A stretch of DNA of 64,000 nt from Oceanobacillus polygoni (GCF_008304605.1 NZ_PIJY01000033.1:42779-106778), one strand, 5' to 3'; numbered from the stretch's first letter, positions 9,443-19,178 are shown. Notes: a model not told the origin generated them from the sequence alone. A program made the numbers and translations.

Positions 9443-9757
9443 TTAAAACATGCCAGGCATGTTTAAGCCTTTTGTGAACTGTCCCATTGTTTGGTTTGTT
9501 TTATCATCAATTTGTTTCAATACATCGTTTGTTGCCGCAATGATAAGGTCCTGTAGCATTTCGATATCATCTGGATCTACAACTTCTTCTTTAATGGCAA
9601 TATCCGTAATTTCCTTTTTCCCGTTTGCCGTAATGGTAACCATTCCACCACCAGCTGATGCCTCAAAAGACATTTCATGCAGTTCGTCCTGTGCCTGCAT
9701 CATTTTCTTTTGCATTTTTTGCATTTGCTTCATCATATTGTTCATATTTCCCTTCAT
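9443..9757 (-). CDS. ebfC: YbaB/EbfC nucleoid-associated protein (YaaK)
   Basis: The 104-residue protein has the methionine- and glutamine-rich N-terminal helix and the core [20 protein letters not shown] of the YbaB/EbfC family, which forms DNA-binding dimers. AAAGGAGG lies eight bases before the ATG at 9757, so [10 protein letters not shown] is preferred to the internal methionine. It sits between dnaX and recR, the near-universal order. Confidence 0.95.
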   Translation of the reverse strand: MKGNMNNMMKQMQKMQKKMMQAQDELHEMSFEASAGGGMVTITANGKKEITDIAIKEEVVDPDDIEMLQDLIIAATNDVLKQIDDKTNQTMGQFTKGLNMPGMF

Positions 9758-9792
9758 GGAAAATACCTCCTTTAATTTAATTATTTGTTGTT

Positions 9793-11475
9793 TTAATCAT
9801 GTATTTCCAGTAATTCATCTCCAAAGAGCTTCCTAGCTTCATCTACTAGTGGGTCTCCTTGTTCTTCATCCTTTGGTTTATCTTGTTTGCTTATATATTC
9901 CGTACGGAGCTGTGTCCACTCATTATCTGGGATTGGGATAATCGTTAATTGCTTATCCATCACACTCGCAAGTACGGATTCAACTGTCTCCCGATTATCT
10001 AAAAATAAGGAGCAGTGGATTTCATATTTAAAGGCGACAACGAGTGTATCTGTGGAAGCAGCTGCAGGTTTACTATCCTGGATCGTTGCATGTGCAGGTG
10101 CATTCGCCTGCTTTAGCTTACTTAAAAAGTTAGCCCACTGTGAATGCACTTGTTTTAATGCAGGCTTTTCTGCTTTACCAAGCACATCACGAATCCGCTC
10201 AAACGGAATTTTATAGCTGTTTTTCGATGCTCTTGTAGGCTGTCTTCTTTTTTCAGCTGCAGCTGGAGCTTGATTCGTCTGAGCTGGCTGCTGTTTCAAG
10301 TTGGTCAGCTCTTTTTCCAATTGCGTCATTTTGTTCATCAGTTTTGTTACTGCCTCGGAATCAACATCAGCTTCAGTAGACTCCTGTGCATGATAACGAT
10401 TGGTAATCGTTAGTATCGCAATTTCGATAAAAACCTTTGGACTATTCGTCCATTTAATCTCTTGCTGACACTGATTCAGTTGGATAATCGCATCTTGAAT
10501 CCACTGCGTTGATACAGAATCAGTAAGCGCATGAAAGTTGTCATCCACTCTGGCACGCTCCAGTAAGCCTTCCAAAGTTGGAGCACTTTTGAACAGTAAC
10601 AAATCACGCATAAAATAAATGAGATCATATACAAATCGTCCCGGATCTTTCCCGCGTTGAATCAGATTATCCAAAAGCTGCAGTGCCTGCTCCACATCTT
10701 TTTCATGCATAGCTTTGACAATATCAGTTAAAACTTTTTGAGATACGCCACCTGTTACAGCCAGGACATCATCGAGTTCTACTTGATCCTCACTATAGGA
10801 AATTGCTTGATCGAGGATACTCAGCGCATCACGCATTCCGCCTTCAGCTGCCAATGCAACAGTATCCAATGCTTCGCTGGTAACAGATATATTCTCTGCT
10901 TCCATAATTGCTTGCATACGATCTACAATTGCTTTATTGGATATCGGTTTGAAGTCGAATCGCTGACACCTAGAAATGATCGTTAATGGAATTTTATGTG
11001 GTTCGGTCGTTGCCAAAATGAAGACGACATGCTTTGGTGGTTCTTCCAATGTTTTCAGTAATGCGTTAAATGCATTGATGGAAATCATGTGCACCTCATC
11101 AATGATGTACACTTTATATGGTACTGCACTTGAAGCATATTTCACTTTGTCTCGGATTTCACGAATATCATCGACACTCGTATTGGATGCAGCATCAATC
11201 TCAATGACATCTGAAATCGACCCATCCAAAATGCCACGACATGCATCACATTCATTACATGGTTCCTTGACTGGTGCATGCTCACAGTTGATTGTTTGGG
11301 CAAATATTTTGGCAGCACTCGTTTTCCCTGTCCCTCTAGGCCCAGAGAATAAATAAGCATGCGAAAATTTTTCCTGTACAATCGCATTCTGCAGTGTTCT
11401 CGTAATATGTGTTTGTCCTACGACGTCCTCAAAGGTTCTTGGACGCCAAACGCGGTATAAAGCTTGATAGCTCAT
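9793..11475 (-). CDS. dnaX: DNA polymerase III tau/gamma subunit
   Basis: DnaX is the ATPase core of the clamp loader. The 560-residue protein shows Walker [13 protein letters not shown], a zinc module ([16 protein letters not shown]), Walker [10 protein letters not shown] and the sensor/SRC part [10 protein letters not shown] glutamine/alanine-rich hinge near residue 400 precedes the C-terminal tau-specific domain that contacts DnaB and PolC. The full-length tau form is encoded; I saw no obvious programmed frameshift for a short gamma form. It is the first gene of the dnaX-ebfC-recR-yaaL run. Confidence 0.97.
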   Translation of the reverse strand: MSYQALYRVWRPRTFEDVVGQTHITRTLQNAIVQEKFSHAYLFSGPRGTGKTSAAKIFAQTINCEHAPVKEPCNECDACRGILDGSISDVIEIDAASNTSVDDIREIRDKVKYASSAVPYKVYIIDEVHMISINAFNALLKTLEEPPKHVVFILATTEPHKIPLTIISRCQRFDFKPISNKAIVDRMQAIMEAENISVTSEALDTVALAAEGGMRDALSILDQAISYSEDQVELDDVLAVTGGVSQKVLTDIVKAMHEKDVEQALQLLDNLIQRGKDPGRFVYDLIYFMRDLLLFKSAPTLEGLLERARVDDNFHALTDSVSTQWIQDAIIQLNQCQQEIKWTNSPKVFIEIAILTITNRYHAQESTEADVDSEAVTKLMNKMTQLEKELTNLKQQPAQTNQAPAAAEKRRQPTRASKNSYKIPFERIRDVLGKAEKPALKQVHSQWANFLSKLKQANAPAHATIQDSKPAAASTDTLVVAFKYEIHCSLFLDNRETVESVLASVMDKQLTIIPIPDNEWTQLRTEYISKQDKPKDEEQGDPLVDEARKLFGDELLEIHD

Positions 11476-11633
11476 AATACAGATTCCCCTCTATGATCTA
11501 TTTCTAATTATACCCGATTTTAGGGGTGAATGTGAACCAAAACAGGGTTAAATATATTTTTTATAACATTCATCTGGAGTTACTGCCACATTTCGTTTAT
11601 AGGTGGAAGAGGATTCTTTTATTCTGTGGGACT

Positions 11634-11671
11634 AAAAACCAGGATGGCATATCGTCAGCCACCCTGGTTTT
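11634..11671 (-). terminator. Terminator of the thiM-Lin0512-tenA operon
   Basis: On the minus strand AAAACCAGGGTGGC pairs with GCCATCCTGGTTTTT and ends in T. It lies between tenA and dnaX. Confidence 0.8.
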
Positions 11672-11678
11672 AAAAATT

Positions 11679-12368
11679 TTAAACAGATGTCGAATTCATT
11701 GCTTTTTCCGAAAGCCATGTTTCAAACGTATAGGACATCTCCCAAAATGCGAGTTCATATTCTTTCGCAAGAATAAACTGGTCTTTGATTTTCTCTTTTT
11801 CTGTTTCACTTGCCTTTTCCGCTAATCCATCGAGCAGGTCAATCATTTCCTGTGTGGACTCTTGGAACCACTCACTACCATACGTGTTCAGCCAGTTTTG
11901 GTAAATTTCTTCTTTCGGTTTTGCGTCCTTGTAGGTCAAACCAATATCAGCATATAACCAGTAACATGGCAGCATTGCGGCTACAATCTGGGCCAGGCTA
12001 CCAGACAACGACGCCCGATACAGATGCGACGTATACGCATAGGCAGTCGGTGCAGGCTTAAAATTCTCAATTTCTTCATTGGTAATCTTTAAAGTTTCTG
12101 CATGCTCTTTATGAACGGTTAGCTCTGCTTCTGCTGTTTTCTTTGCTTTTTCAGCCAGGTTAGCAGCAACATGAAAATCATCCGAATGGGCAGCCGCAAA
12201 AGCATGCACCTTGCCGTAATGCTTCAAATAATAGATATCTTGTAAAATATAATTTTTGAATGTTTCCAGTGGCAAATCACCACTTACAATCCCCTGTACA
12301 AACGGATGATTTAGACTTAATTCCCAACTTTGCTTCGTTGCCTCTCGTAATGACTCTGAAAAACGCAT
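11679..12368 (-). CDS. tenA: Aminopyrimidine aminohydrolase/thiaminase II
   Basis: TenA hydrolyses aminopyrimidines from degraded thiamine so that HMP can be salvaged. The 229-residue all-helical protein has the active-site cysteine in MLPCYWLYADIG and the nearby Glu in the C-terminal EYELAFWEMSYTFE segment. It is the last gene of a TPP-riboswitch operon with thiM and a Lin0512-family gene, which fits a salvage role. This operon is inserted between dnaX and the SRP RNA gene relative to B. subtilis. Confidence 0.93.
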   Translation of the reverse strand: MRFSESLREATKQSWELSLNHPFVQGIVSGDLPLETFKNYILQDIYYLKHYGKVHAFAAAHSDDFHVAANLAEKAKKTAEAELTVHKEHAETLKITNEEIENFKPAPTAYAYTSHLYRASLSGSLAQIVAAMLPCYWLYADIGLTYKDAKPKEEIYQNWLNTYGSEWFQESTQEMIDLLDGLAEKASETEKEKIKDQFILAKEYELAFWEMSYTFETWLSEKAMNSTSV

Positions 12369-12393
12369 GGAAAATTCCTCCCCCTAATTTTAT

Positions 12394-12753
12394 TTAATAT
12401 CCGACTTCCACTACAGCGTTAACAATATACATCAAATCGTTTTTATCCTGCTGATCTTCAAGTAAAATCCCACTGGTGGTTGCCATGCCACCGGGCAATA
12501 CCTCAACAGTGACTGTGCCATAAGGAATTAACTGTTTTATTCTGTTTTGATCTAATTTTTCAAGATCCAATGGGATACCAAGTTTTACATGTACCTTCAT
12601 CTTATCTAAGTCACCATCTGGTAGAATTTTCTTCATACCTGGCATGGAATTGGTATGGATTGCATGCATCACCGCTCGTTCTGATGCAATATTCACATCT
12701 TGTCCATGCACATCTATTCCTGTGCCTGTCTCAATAAAAAGAAGATTTTCCAT
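12394..12753 (-). CDS. Lin0512-family protein in thiamine salvage operon
   Basis: The 119-residue protein opens MENLLFIETGTGIDVHGQDV and contains VEVLPGGMATTSGILLEDQ, which I recognise as the conserved hypothetical Lin0512 family. AAGGAGG lies seven bases before the ATG at 12753; the longer frame start lacks a site. Its function is unknown. It is sandwiched between thiM and tenA behind one TPP riboswitch, so a role in thiazole or pyrimidine salvage, or in handling a damaged thiamine fragment, is a reasonable inference but is not shown by any motif I can see. Confidence 0.8.
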   Translation of the reverse strand: MENLLFIETGTGIDVHGQDVNIASERAVMHAIHTNSMPGMKKILPDGDLDKMKVHVKLGIPLDLEKLDQNRIKQLIPYGTVTVEVLPGGMATTSGILLEDQQDKNDLMYIVNAVVEVGY

Positions 12754-12786
12754 TGTCTTTACCTCCTTCCACAATGAACTATTCCC

Positions 12787-13566
12787 CTATAATTCTTGAA
12801 CCTGTTTGTATTTTTCTACTTTTTCATCCGTCAGAAAATACAACGCATCGAGTAATGCTGGAATAAATGTTCCAGGTCCCGCTGCTTTTTCCATTGCTAA
12901 TTCTGCTGCAATTCCATAACTTGTCACTGCATATATACCTGCTTCATAAAAATCATCAACGACACTTACAAAAGGTCCGACAAATGATGAAAGTAAACAT
13001 CCACTTGCCGTAATATTTTGTAGCATTTCATGACCATTTTTACACAACGCTATTCGCTCGCCATCGGTCACGACGTCTACTTCACCAGTTGAAATGACAA
13101 CCGTATCGTATTTTTTAGCTACCGTTTTTGCGATTTCTGGATCATTTTCTTGAATAATGGAATCCGGTCCCTTTGCTTCGTCCAGTGTACCAGCCAACAC
13201 AGCTATTTCCCCAGCATTAGCACGTATTGCCGCAAGCTTTACCGTTGTAAGTATTTCATTAATTATGTTCGTCCGAAAATCTGTCCCTCCAACTGCAATG
13301 GGGTCAAGAATAACCGGAATCCCATTCTCGTTTGCTGCCTTTCCAGCCTTTAACATTGCTTCTCCGCGGTCCTCCGTTAATGTCCCAAGATTCAGCACTA
13401 CTGCGTCGGCAATTTCTCCGTAGTCTTTTGCTTCTCTAGGCGTATGGGACATTGCAGGAGACGCGCCAATTGCGATTAGACCATTAGCAGCAAAATTACT
13501 CGCAACTTCATTGGTAATATTAAAAATAAACGGCTTGTCTTCTTTAATTTTTGCAATAACACCCAT
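12787..13566 (-). CDS. thiM: Hydroxyethylthiazole kinase
   Basis: ThiM phosphorylates 4-methyl-5-(2-hydroxyethyl)thiazole for thiamine salvage. The 259-residue ribokinase-like protein shows FNITNEVASNFAANGLIAIG at the N-terminus, the central VILDPIAVGGT, and the anion-hole/catalytic QNITASGCLLSS with its conserved Cys. GGAG lies eight bases before the ATG at 13566. It is the first gene after the TPP riboswitch. No thiE or thiD follows, so the pathway must be completed elsewhere. Confidence 0.96.
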   Translation of the reverse strand: MGVIAKIKEDKPFIFNITNEVASNFAANGLIAIGASPAMSHTPREAKDYGEIADAVVLNLGTLTEDRGEAMLKAGKAANENGIPVILDPIAVGGTDFRTNIINEILTTVKLAAIRANAGEIAVLAGTLDEAKGPDSIIQENDPEIAKTVAKKYDTVVISTGEVDVVTDGERIALCKNGHEMLQNITASGCLLSSFVGPFVSVVDDFYEAGIYAVTSYGIAAELAMEKAAGPGTFIPALLDALYFLTDEKVEKYKQVQEL

Positions 13567-13601
13567 CAAAACATCTCCTCTCTATAAATTTAGAATGAAG
13601 A

Positions 13602-13631
13602 ATAAAAAAACCACCCCGAAATGGAGTGGTT
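13602..13631 (-). terminator. Expression-platform terminator of the TPP riboswitch
   Basis: On the minus strand ACCACTCC pairs with GGGGTGGT around five bases and is followed by TTTTTT, just before thiM. The ACTCC of the 5' arm can pair with GGAGT at the 3' edge of the aptamer, a plausible antiterminator. Confidence 0.85.
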
Positions 13632-13668
13632 GTATATACAGCTACAAAATAGGTATACGTCGCCAACT

Positions 13669-13754
13669 CCACTTTCCTACGCTGGTACTAACCAGTTCAG
13701 GTTCAAAGGGATCAAGAAATGAATCTTATCTCAGCCAAATGGCACCCCTAGTGG
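13669..13754 (-). promoter_or_regulatory. TPP (THI-box) riboswitch aptamer
   Basis: The minus strand has the THI-box landmarks: GGGGTGCC, GGCTGAGAT, then CCCTTTGAACCTGAACCAG, and TACCAGCGTAGGAAAGTGG. P1 is formed by CCACT and AGTGG. Binding of thiamine pyrophosphate should favour the terminator at 13602-13631 and switch off thiM, the Lin0512 gene and tenA. Confidence 0.96.
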
Positions 13755-13892
13755 ATTTTTTATTTATTCTATCTATATGTTATTTCATTTTTTCGTAAAA
13801 GTAAAATTATTCATACGAAAAAATATTTAAAACCCAGCTCTTATCCATATGACATGCAGATTTAGATAGATTTATGACATTTTTCTAGCTAC

Positions 13893-13942
13893 GTTAAAAA
13901 ACACTCTTTTAAACGCTGTGAAGCGTTTAAAAGAGTGTTTGA
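13893..13942 (-). terminator. Terminator of the SRP RNA gene
   Basis: A long stem, AAACACTCTTTTAAACGCT with its complement around a short loop, is followed on the minus strand by TTTTTT immediately downstream of the SRP RNA. Confidence 0.85.
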
Positions 13943-13952
13943 TTGCATTATG

Positions 13953-14225
13953 TAGCCGTGCACCCACTTTCGATGTGACGACCCTATGCGTTACTTAAGT
14001 TCATGGCTCGGCCTAGGCTTCCCCACGGCACACAGAAAATTCCACTTACTGCTGCTTCCTTCCGGACCTGACAGGGTTCATGGGTTCCTGTTGCGTAGGA
14101 CCCGGGCGTCAACACCACTCCCTTAAGGCAGACCATAAAATTGCCACACCTAGAGTGGGAATTCAGCCTCGCTATAGCGGATTGCGAGTACAGGGCACCG
14201 CTACCTCCCCACCTAGCACGGTATT
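13953..14225 (-). ncRNA. scr: Signal recognition particle RNA, long Bacillus type
   Basis: The minus strand carries the conserved SRP helix-8 core GTCAGGTCCGGAAGGAAGCA. It also has the Alu-domain 5' start GTGCTAGGTGGGGAGGTAGC and a matching 3' end GGTGCACGG. Length is about 270 bases, as in B. subtilis scRNA with its Alu domain, unlike the short 4.5S form of Gram-negatives. It partners Ffh for membrane targeting. Ends are estimated to within a few bases. It lies between tadA and dnaX as in B. subtilis, apart from the inserted thi operon. Confidence 0.97.
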
Positions 14226-14278
14226 TACCATTATAACGACATAAACGACAAAATGCAATGGAAAATACCGGTTATCGA

Positions 14279-14740
14279 CTATTTTTTCCTTTTACGAATC
14301 GCTCGAAAGAAATCTGTTAGTAATGCAGCACACTCTGTTTGTAAAACACCTGACGTTAATTCAACTTGATGATTAAAGCGTGGTTCATTCAGTAAATTCA
14401 TTAATGTACCCGCACAGCCTGCCTTCGGGTCAGTTGCTCCGTATACAACACGTTTTATTCGTGATTGGACAATAGCACCTGCACACATCGGACATGGCTC
14501 TAATGTAACGTAGAGCGTACAATCCTCTAGTCGCCAGCTTCCAATCTTTTCATTTGCTTCTTGGATGGCAACGAGTTCAGCATGGGATAGTGTCGTTTGC
14601 GAAGATTCCCGCAAGTTATAGCCCTTTGCAATGATTTCATCGTTATATACAATAACGGCACCAATTGGAACCTCATTTAACGTTAAAGCTTTTTGGGCTT
14701 CTCCAATTGCCGCTTCCATAAATTTTTCATCATTCATCAT
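14279..14740 (-). CDS. tadA: tRNA-specific adenosine-34 deaminase
   Basis: TadA converts A34 to inosine in tRNA-Arg(ACG). The 153-residue cytidine-deaminase-fold protein has the zinc/catalytic motifs HAELVAIQEA (HAE) and PCPMCAGAI (PCxxC). No strong ribosome binding site precedes the ATG-ATG pair, so the start may be 14740 or 14737. It is immediately upstream of the SRP RNA, as in B. subtilis. Confidence 0.95.
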   Translation of the reverse strand: MMNDEKFMEAAIGEAQKALTLNEVPIGAVIVYNDEIIAKGYNLRESSQTTLSHAELVAIQEANEKIGSWRLEDCTLYVTLEPCPMCAGAIVQSRIKRVVYGATDPKAGCAGTLMNLLNEPRFNHQVELTSGVLQTECAALLTDFFRAIRKRKK

Positions 14741-14825
14741 ATCACAACACTTTATTTTAGAGTTTGAACAAAACGGAAAGAGGAAATAATACTAATTAGT
14801 CTATATTGAAAAAAGGAGACTGCAA

Positions 14826-15359
14826 ATGGATACATCTCTGGATAACACGGTCGTATTATTTATCGATATTATCAACGATTTTGACTTTGATGGCGGTGAC
14901 GATTTATACCGAAATACAAAAGCAATTTTGCCTAACCTCATCAAGTTAAAGAAATTTGCTAAAGAGCACGATCTTCCAACTATTTATGTTAATGATCATT
15001 ACGGATTATGGCAAGCGGATTTCCATAAAATTATTGCTAACTGTAAAAATGATCGGAGTAAGGAAATCATCGAAGCACTCGCTCCAGAAGATGATGATTA
15101 CTTCCTGATTAAACCACAGCACTCTGCCTTTTTCCAGACACCTCTTCAATCCTTACTTACAGATTTGAATAGAAGTCATCTTATAATGGCGGGGATAGCT
15201 GGTGACATTTGTATACTTTTTACTGCCAAAGATGCGTATATGTATCAACTCGGAATGCATGTCCCAGCAAACTGCATGGCTTCAGAAACAAAAGAGAACA
15301 ATGACTATGCATTATATTTAATACGTTCTGTTATGAAAGCGAATATTGATCCAGTTTAA
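14826..15359 (+). CDS. yaaI: Isochorismatase-family cysteine hydrolase (YaaI-like)
   Basis: The 177-residue protein has the isochorismatase-like fold: VVLFIDIINDFDF with the catalytic Asp, a KPQHSAFFQTPL segment, and GIAGDICILFTAKDAYM with the nucleophilic Cys. Members hydrolyse amides such as nicotinamide or isochorismate-type substrates; the actual substrate is unknown. AAGGAG lies before the ATG. It is divergent from tadA and directly precedes yaaH, as in B. subtilis. Confidence 0.88.
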   Translation: MDTSLDNTVVLFIDIINDFDFDGGDDLYRNTKAILPNLIKLKKFAKEHDLPTIYVNDHYGLWQADFHKIIANCKNDRSKEIIEALAPEDDDYFLIKPQHSAFFQTPLQSLLTDLNRSHLIMAGIAGDICILFTAKDAYMYQLGMHVPANCMASETKENNDYALYLIRSVMKANIDPV

Positions 15360-15423
15360 GTCATATAGCTGACCTCCTTCACATAAGTTGAAATGAGAAA
15401 CTGTTTTGAAGGAGGAAGTATTT

Positions 15424-16713
15424 TTGCAAATTCATGTTGTAACAGAAGGAGATACATTAGCGTCTATCGCTAATACATACAATACAACTGCTGTCGCCAT
15501 TACGAATGCCAATGAATTAGATGCTCCTGATGAGCTCGTCATCGGGCAAGCACTCGTCATTCCAATCATTGGTCAGTTTTACTTTGTCCAATCAGGAGAT
15601 AGTCTCTATTCCATTGCGAATCGGTTTGGGATGAGCTATCAAGAATTAGCAGCAATTAATAATATTTCACCTGAGATGACACTTCCAGTTGGGTTGCGAC
15701 TTTATATTCCACCCGCAGCTAAACGTGAAATTACATCATATGCCTATATTGAACCATTTGGGGATACTGTTTCAGAAACCTTGGAAAATGCTGCCGCAAA
15801 AAATTCTCCTTATTTAACTTACCTTGCGTTATTTAGCTACCGGGTGAATCGAGATGGTTCTTTGACTGCGCCCCCAATCGGAAATCTCAGGGAAATTGCT
15901 GCAAACGCAGATACTGCGATGGCGATGGTTGTGACAAATCTAGAAGGTCCCGGATTTAGCGACGAGCTCGGTCATATCATTCTAACCGTTCAAGCAGTTC
16001 AAAATACGCTATTGGATACCATCGTCAATACGGCACAGGCGGAAGGCTTTACCGATATCCACTTTGACTTTGAATTTCTACCATCTGACGATCGAGAAGC
16101 ATATAATGCTTTTCTGCGTAAAGCAAAGGAGAGATTTTCCCAAGAAGGCTTACTGCTATCCACCGCTCTTGCACCGAAAACAAGCGATGAGCAAGTGGGG
16201 CAATGGTATGAAGCACATGATTACGCTGCCCATGGTGAAATAGTCGATTTCGTTGTATTAATGACCTATGAATGGGGCTATAGCTACGGTCCTCCTATGG
16301 CTGTTTCACCAATTAACCAAGTTCGAAATGTCGTTGATTACGCCCTAACGGTTATTCCCGCGGATAAAATTTTATTAGGTCAAAACTTATATGGATACGA
16401 TTGGACATTACCGTTTGTTGAGGGAGGAGCAGCCGCACGTGCCGTAAGCCCACAGCAAGCCATTGCAATTGCCAGGGAACATAATGTCCCAATTCAATTT
16501 GATCCAGTAGCACAGGCACCATTTTTCACCTATACAGATGCAGATGGAAATGAGCATGAAGTATGGTTCGAAGATGCAAGATCGATTCAGGCAAAATTCG
16601 ACATGATTCGAGAACTCGACCTATTAGGAATCGCCTATTGGAAGCTCGGCTTAGCCTTTCCACAAAATTGGCTTTTACTGGATGACCAATTTACAATAAC
16701 AAAACTAGAATAG
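15424..16713 (+). CDS. yaaH: Spore peptidoglycan hydrolase YaaH/SleL type (two LysM plus GH18)
   Basis: SleL/YaaH-type enzymes act on cortex peptidoglycan during spore germination. Two LysM repeats (VTEGDTLASIANTYNTTAVA and VQSGDSLYSIANRFGMSYQE) fill about residues 5-95, followed by a glycoside hydrolase family 18 barrel. The GH18 catalytic motif appears as FTDIHFDFEFLPSDD, with the DxE-type acidic residues. I set the start at TTG 15424, eight bases after AAGGAGG, giving MQIHVVTEGDTL and 429 residues. There is no signal peptide, as for spore-coat-delivered homologues. Confidence 0.93.
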   Translation: MQIHVVTEGDTLASIANTYNTTAVAITNANELDAPDELVIGQALVIPIIGQFYFVQSGDSLYSIANRFGMSYQELAAINNISPEMTLPVGLRLYIPPAAKREITSYAYIEPFGDTVSETLENAAAKNSPYLTYLALFSYRVNRDGSLTAPPIGNLREIAANADTAMAMVVTNLEGPGFSDELGHIILTVQAVQNTLLDTIVNTAQAEGFTDIHFDFEFLPSDDREAYNAFLRKAKERFSQEGLLLSTALAPKTSDEQVGQWYEAHDYAAHGEIVDFVVLMTYEWGYSYGPPMAVSPINQVRNVVDYALTVIPADKILLGQNLYGYDWTLPFVEGGAAARAVSPQQAIAIAREHNVPIQFDPVAQAPFFTYTDADGNEHEVWFEDARSIQAKFDMIRELDLLGIAYWKLGLAFPQNWLLLDDQFTITKLE

Positions 16714-16747
16714 GTAATCGAATCTACACTTCGGTAAAACCTATACA

Positions 16748-16786
16748 AAGACCGCCTCCATTATTCGGAGGCGGTCTTCTTCTTGT
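16748..16786. terminator. Bidirectional terminator between yaaH and the PfpI-family gene
   Basis: AAGACCGCCTCC pairs perfectly with GGAGGCGGTCTT around seven bases. T-rich tails follow on both strands, serving the convergent genes. Confidence 0.85.
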
Positions 16787-16788
16787 TC

Positions 16789-17304
16789 TTATTTCAATAG
16801 ATTCACGGATTCCCGATTAAATGCTGGCAGGTCATCTGGTTGTCTGCTTGTTACAAGCTGGTTTTGACAAACAACAACTTCTTTATCAACAACCTTAGCA
16901 CCTGCATACTCCATATCAACTTGAATCGATTTATAGCCTGTTGCATCACGACCCTCTAACGTTTTGGCTGTAATTAACAGCTGTGGTCCGTGGCAAATTG
17001 CAAATACAGGCTTTTTCGCATCCATAAAATGCTTCGCAAATTTTACAAAGCGATCATCCGCCCGTAGAATATCCGGAGAAAAGCCACCAGGAATAAATAA
17101 TGCATCGAAATCAGCTGGATTGACATCATCAATACCATGGTCAACCGTCAGCGTAGTCTCCTTATTTTTCCCTGTTACTTCATTGCCTTTTTCCTTTTCA
17201 ATCGTAATAACTTCATGTCCTGCTTCTTTAAAGGCCTCTGCTGGGCTTGTATATTCGACATCTTCAAACATATTTGTGATAACTGTTGCTATTTTTTTAC
17301 CCAT
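16789..17304 (-). CDS. DJ-1/PfpI family protein (general stress protein 18-like)
   Basis: The 171-residue class I glutamine-amidotransferase-like protein has the nucleophile elbow FAICHGPQLL with Cys and the following His, and an early Glu in MFEDVEYTSP. Family members are described as stress-related deglycases, glyoxalases or peptidases; the activity here is unknown. AAGGAGC precedes the ATG. Its neighbour is an Rrf2-type regulator and it belongs to the accessory stretch not found at this place in B. subtilis. Confidence 0.88.
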   Translation of the reverse strand: MGKKIATVITNMFEDVEYTSPAEAFKEAGHEVITIEKEKGNEVTGKNKETTLTVDHGIDDVNPADFDALFIPGGFSPDILRADDRFVKFAKHFMDAKKPVFAICHGPQLLITAKTLEGRDATGYKSIQVDMEYAGAKVVDKEVVVCQNQLVTSRQPDDLPAFNRESVNLLK

Positions 17305-17370
17305 TGTTTATCCGCTCCTTATGATTTGATTCATAAAGAGTCTTCCCATTTAACAGGAATTAAAACATCA

Positions 17371-17808
17371 TCAATGCATGCCCATTAAAGCTCGTAATTC
17401 CTCTTCATTCGAAATTAAATCCTGAACCGTATATTCATCAAGCACTTTAAAAAAAGCATGCAAGGCTTTATTCAGTGCGTGTTTTAATGTACATGCTGGG
17501 GTAATCACACAATGGTTTGTTCCCTTATCAAAGCATTCCAGTAAGTTAAAATCACTTTCGAGACTACGGACAAGTAACCCTACGTTAATCTCAGCTGCTG
17601 GCTTTGCCAGACGAATCCCACCATTTCTTCCTCTAATCGTTTCCAGTAAGCCCATTTTATTCAATTCAAAGACAATCTTCCCTAAATGATGCTGCGAGAT
17701 GTTGAAAACCTCTGAGATTTCTTTAATACTAGCAAGCTCATCATTCGGTTTCGTTCCTGTATAAATTAAAACGCGCAATGCGTAATCGGTATACTTTTTT
17801 AATTGCAT
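17371..17808 (-). CDS. nsrR: Rrf2-family regulator, NsrR-like nitric oxide sensor
   Basis: The 145-residue protein starts MQLKKYTDYALRVLIYTG, the typical Rrf2 opening with winged helix. It has three cysteines in the pattern ECFDKGTNHCVITPACTLKH that ligate a [4Fe-4S] cluster in NsrR. NsrR represses nitric-oxide defence genes until the cluster is nitrosylated. It is divergent from the flavohaemoglobin gene hmp, which has a palindrome at its transcription start, so hmp is the natural target. GAGGTG precedes the ATG. A second palindrome, ACAATATTGT (17834-17843), lies just upstream of nsrR itself. Confidence 0.9.
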   Translation of the reverse strand: MQLKKYTDYALRVLIYTGTKPNDELASIKEISEVFNISQHHLGKIVFELNKMGLLETIRGRNGGIRLAKPAAEINVGLLVRSLESDFNLLECFDKGTNHCVITPACTLKHALNKALHAFFKVLDEYTVQDLISNEEELRALMGMH

Positions 17809-17865
17809 GATGAATCACCTCGTTAACCTCTTCACAATATTGTAACACAAAATCGTTTTTCACTA

Positions 17866-17916
17866 TTGATACAGTGCAAATAAAACATCTATAATTAAAC
17901 ATGTATTATAAATACA
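17866..17916 (+). promoter_or_regulatory. hmp promoter with NsrR-type operator
   Basis: TTGATA at 17866-17871 and a perfect TATAAT at 17890-17895 are separated by 18 bases. A perfect inverted repeat, TGTATT-ATA-AATACA, lies at 17902-17916, over the expected transcription start. The layout fits repression by the divergently encoded NsrR-like protein; binding is inferred. Confidence 0.8.
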
Positions 17917-17948
17917 GGTTTTAAAAAAACGGTAAGGAGTGCTTTGAT

Positions 17949-19178
17949 ATGACAACAGAAACAGCTACTGGATTAGATCAAAAAACTAGAGACATTATAA
18001 AAGCTACTGTACCAGTTTTAGAGGAACATGGAACTGCAATAACTAAACGATTTTATCAAATGATGTTTGAAAATCACCCAGAATTAAAGCATATTTTTAA
18101 CCAAACGAATCAACGAAAAGGCGATCAACCGAAAGCGCTCGCGAATACGGTTTACGCAGCTGCTGTCCATATCGACAACTTAGAAGCTATCGTACCCGTT
18201 GTAAAGCAAATTGCCCAAAAACACCGCAGCTTAAATATTAAGCCAGAGCATTATCCAATTGTTGGTGAGAATTTATTATTAGCAATTAAAGATGTGTTAG
18301 GAGATGCAGCAACAGATGAGATTATAGATGCTTGGGCAAAAGCATATGGTGTGATCGCAGATGTATTTATTTCTGTTGAAGCTGAAATGTATGACGAGGT
18401 AAAAGAAACGCCTGGTGGATGGGTAGACTATCGTAACTTTAAAGTCATTAAAAAAGAGGTAGAGAGTGATGTTATTACATCATTCTATTTACAGCCAGAA
18501 GATGGAGAGGCATTTCCTTCCTATCGAGCTGGACAGTATATTACCGTGAAGGCTGTCATTGACGGAGAAGCGTATAACCATTTACGTCAATATAGTTTAT
18601 CTGCTGCTCCAGGTGGGGACTTTTATCGAATTAGTGTAAAACGCGAAGATGCTGCTTTAGATCAGCCAAAAGGAGTTGTATCTAGTTTCCTACATGAACA
18701 TGTTAATGAAGGAGACATCCTACCAATCAGTGCACCAGCTGGGGACTTCTTTTTAGATGTGGAAGACACTAGACCACTCGCCCTAATTAGTGGTGGTGTT
18801 GGATTAACACCTATGATCAGTATGCTTGAAACAGCAATTAAAGAACAACCTGAACGTGAGATTATTTATATCCACGCTGCACAATCAAGTAAATTCCATT
18901 CAATGAAAGATCGTGTCGAAGAAATCGCTGGGCAAAATAACCATGTGAAAAGCTATACCGTGTATGACAGCCCTAGCGAAGGTGATTCGTTTGATAAAGC
19001 AGGTAGAATTGATGATGAATGGTTAGCTTCCATTCTGCCAACAAACGATGCTGCATTTTATTTCTGTGGACCGAAAGGCTTTATGCGTGCGATGTATCAA
19101 CACTTGAAAGCATATCAAGTGAATGACACGGATATCCACTTTGAAATCTTTGGACCGTCCGATGATATTACGAAATAA
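17949..19178 (+). CDS. hmp: Flavohaemoglobin / nitric oxide dioxygenase
   Basis: Hmp oxidises nitric oxide to nitrate using O2 and NAD(P)H. The 409-residue protein has a globin domain (about residues 8-140) with the proximal-haem helix segment around [12 protein letters not shown]. The FAD domain has [10 protein letters not shown] (the RxYS motif) and the NAD-binding part has [22 protein letters not shown] precedes the ATG. Control by the divergent NsrR-like regulator is indicated by the operator at 17902-17916. Confidence 0.96.
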   Translation: MTTETATGLDQKTRDIIKATVPVLEEHGTAITKRFYQMMFENHPELKHIFNQTNQRKGDQPKALANTVYAAAVHIDNLEAIVPVVKQIAQKHRSLNIKPEHYPIVGENLLLAIKDVLGDAATDEIIDAWAKAYGVIADVFISVEAEMYDEVKETPGGWVDYRNFKVIKKEVESDVITSFYLQPEDGEAFPSYRAGQYITVKAVIDGEAYNHLRQYSLSAAPGGDFYRISVKREDAALDQPKGVVSSFLHEHVNEGDILPISAPAGDFFLDVEDTRPLALISGGVGLTPMISMLETAIKEQPEREIIYIHAAQSSKFHSMKDRVEEIAGQNNHVKSYTVYDSPSEGDSFDKAGRIDDEWLASILPTNDAAFYFCGPKGFMRAMYQHLKAYQVNDTDIHFEIFGPSDDITK

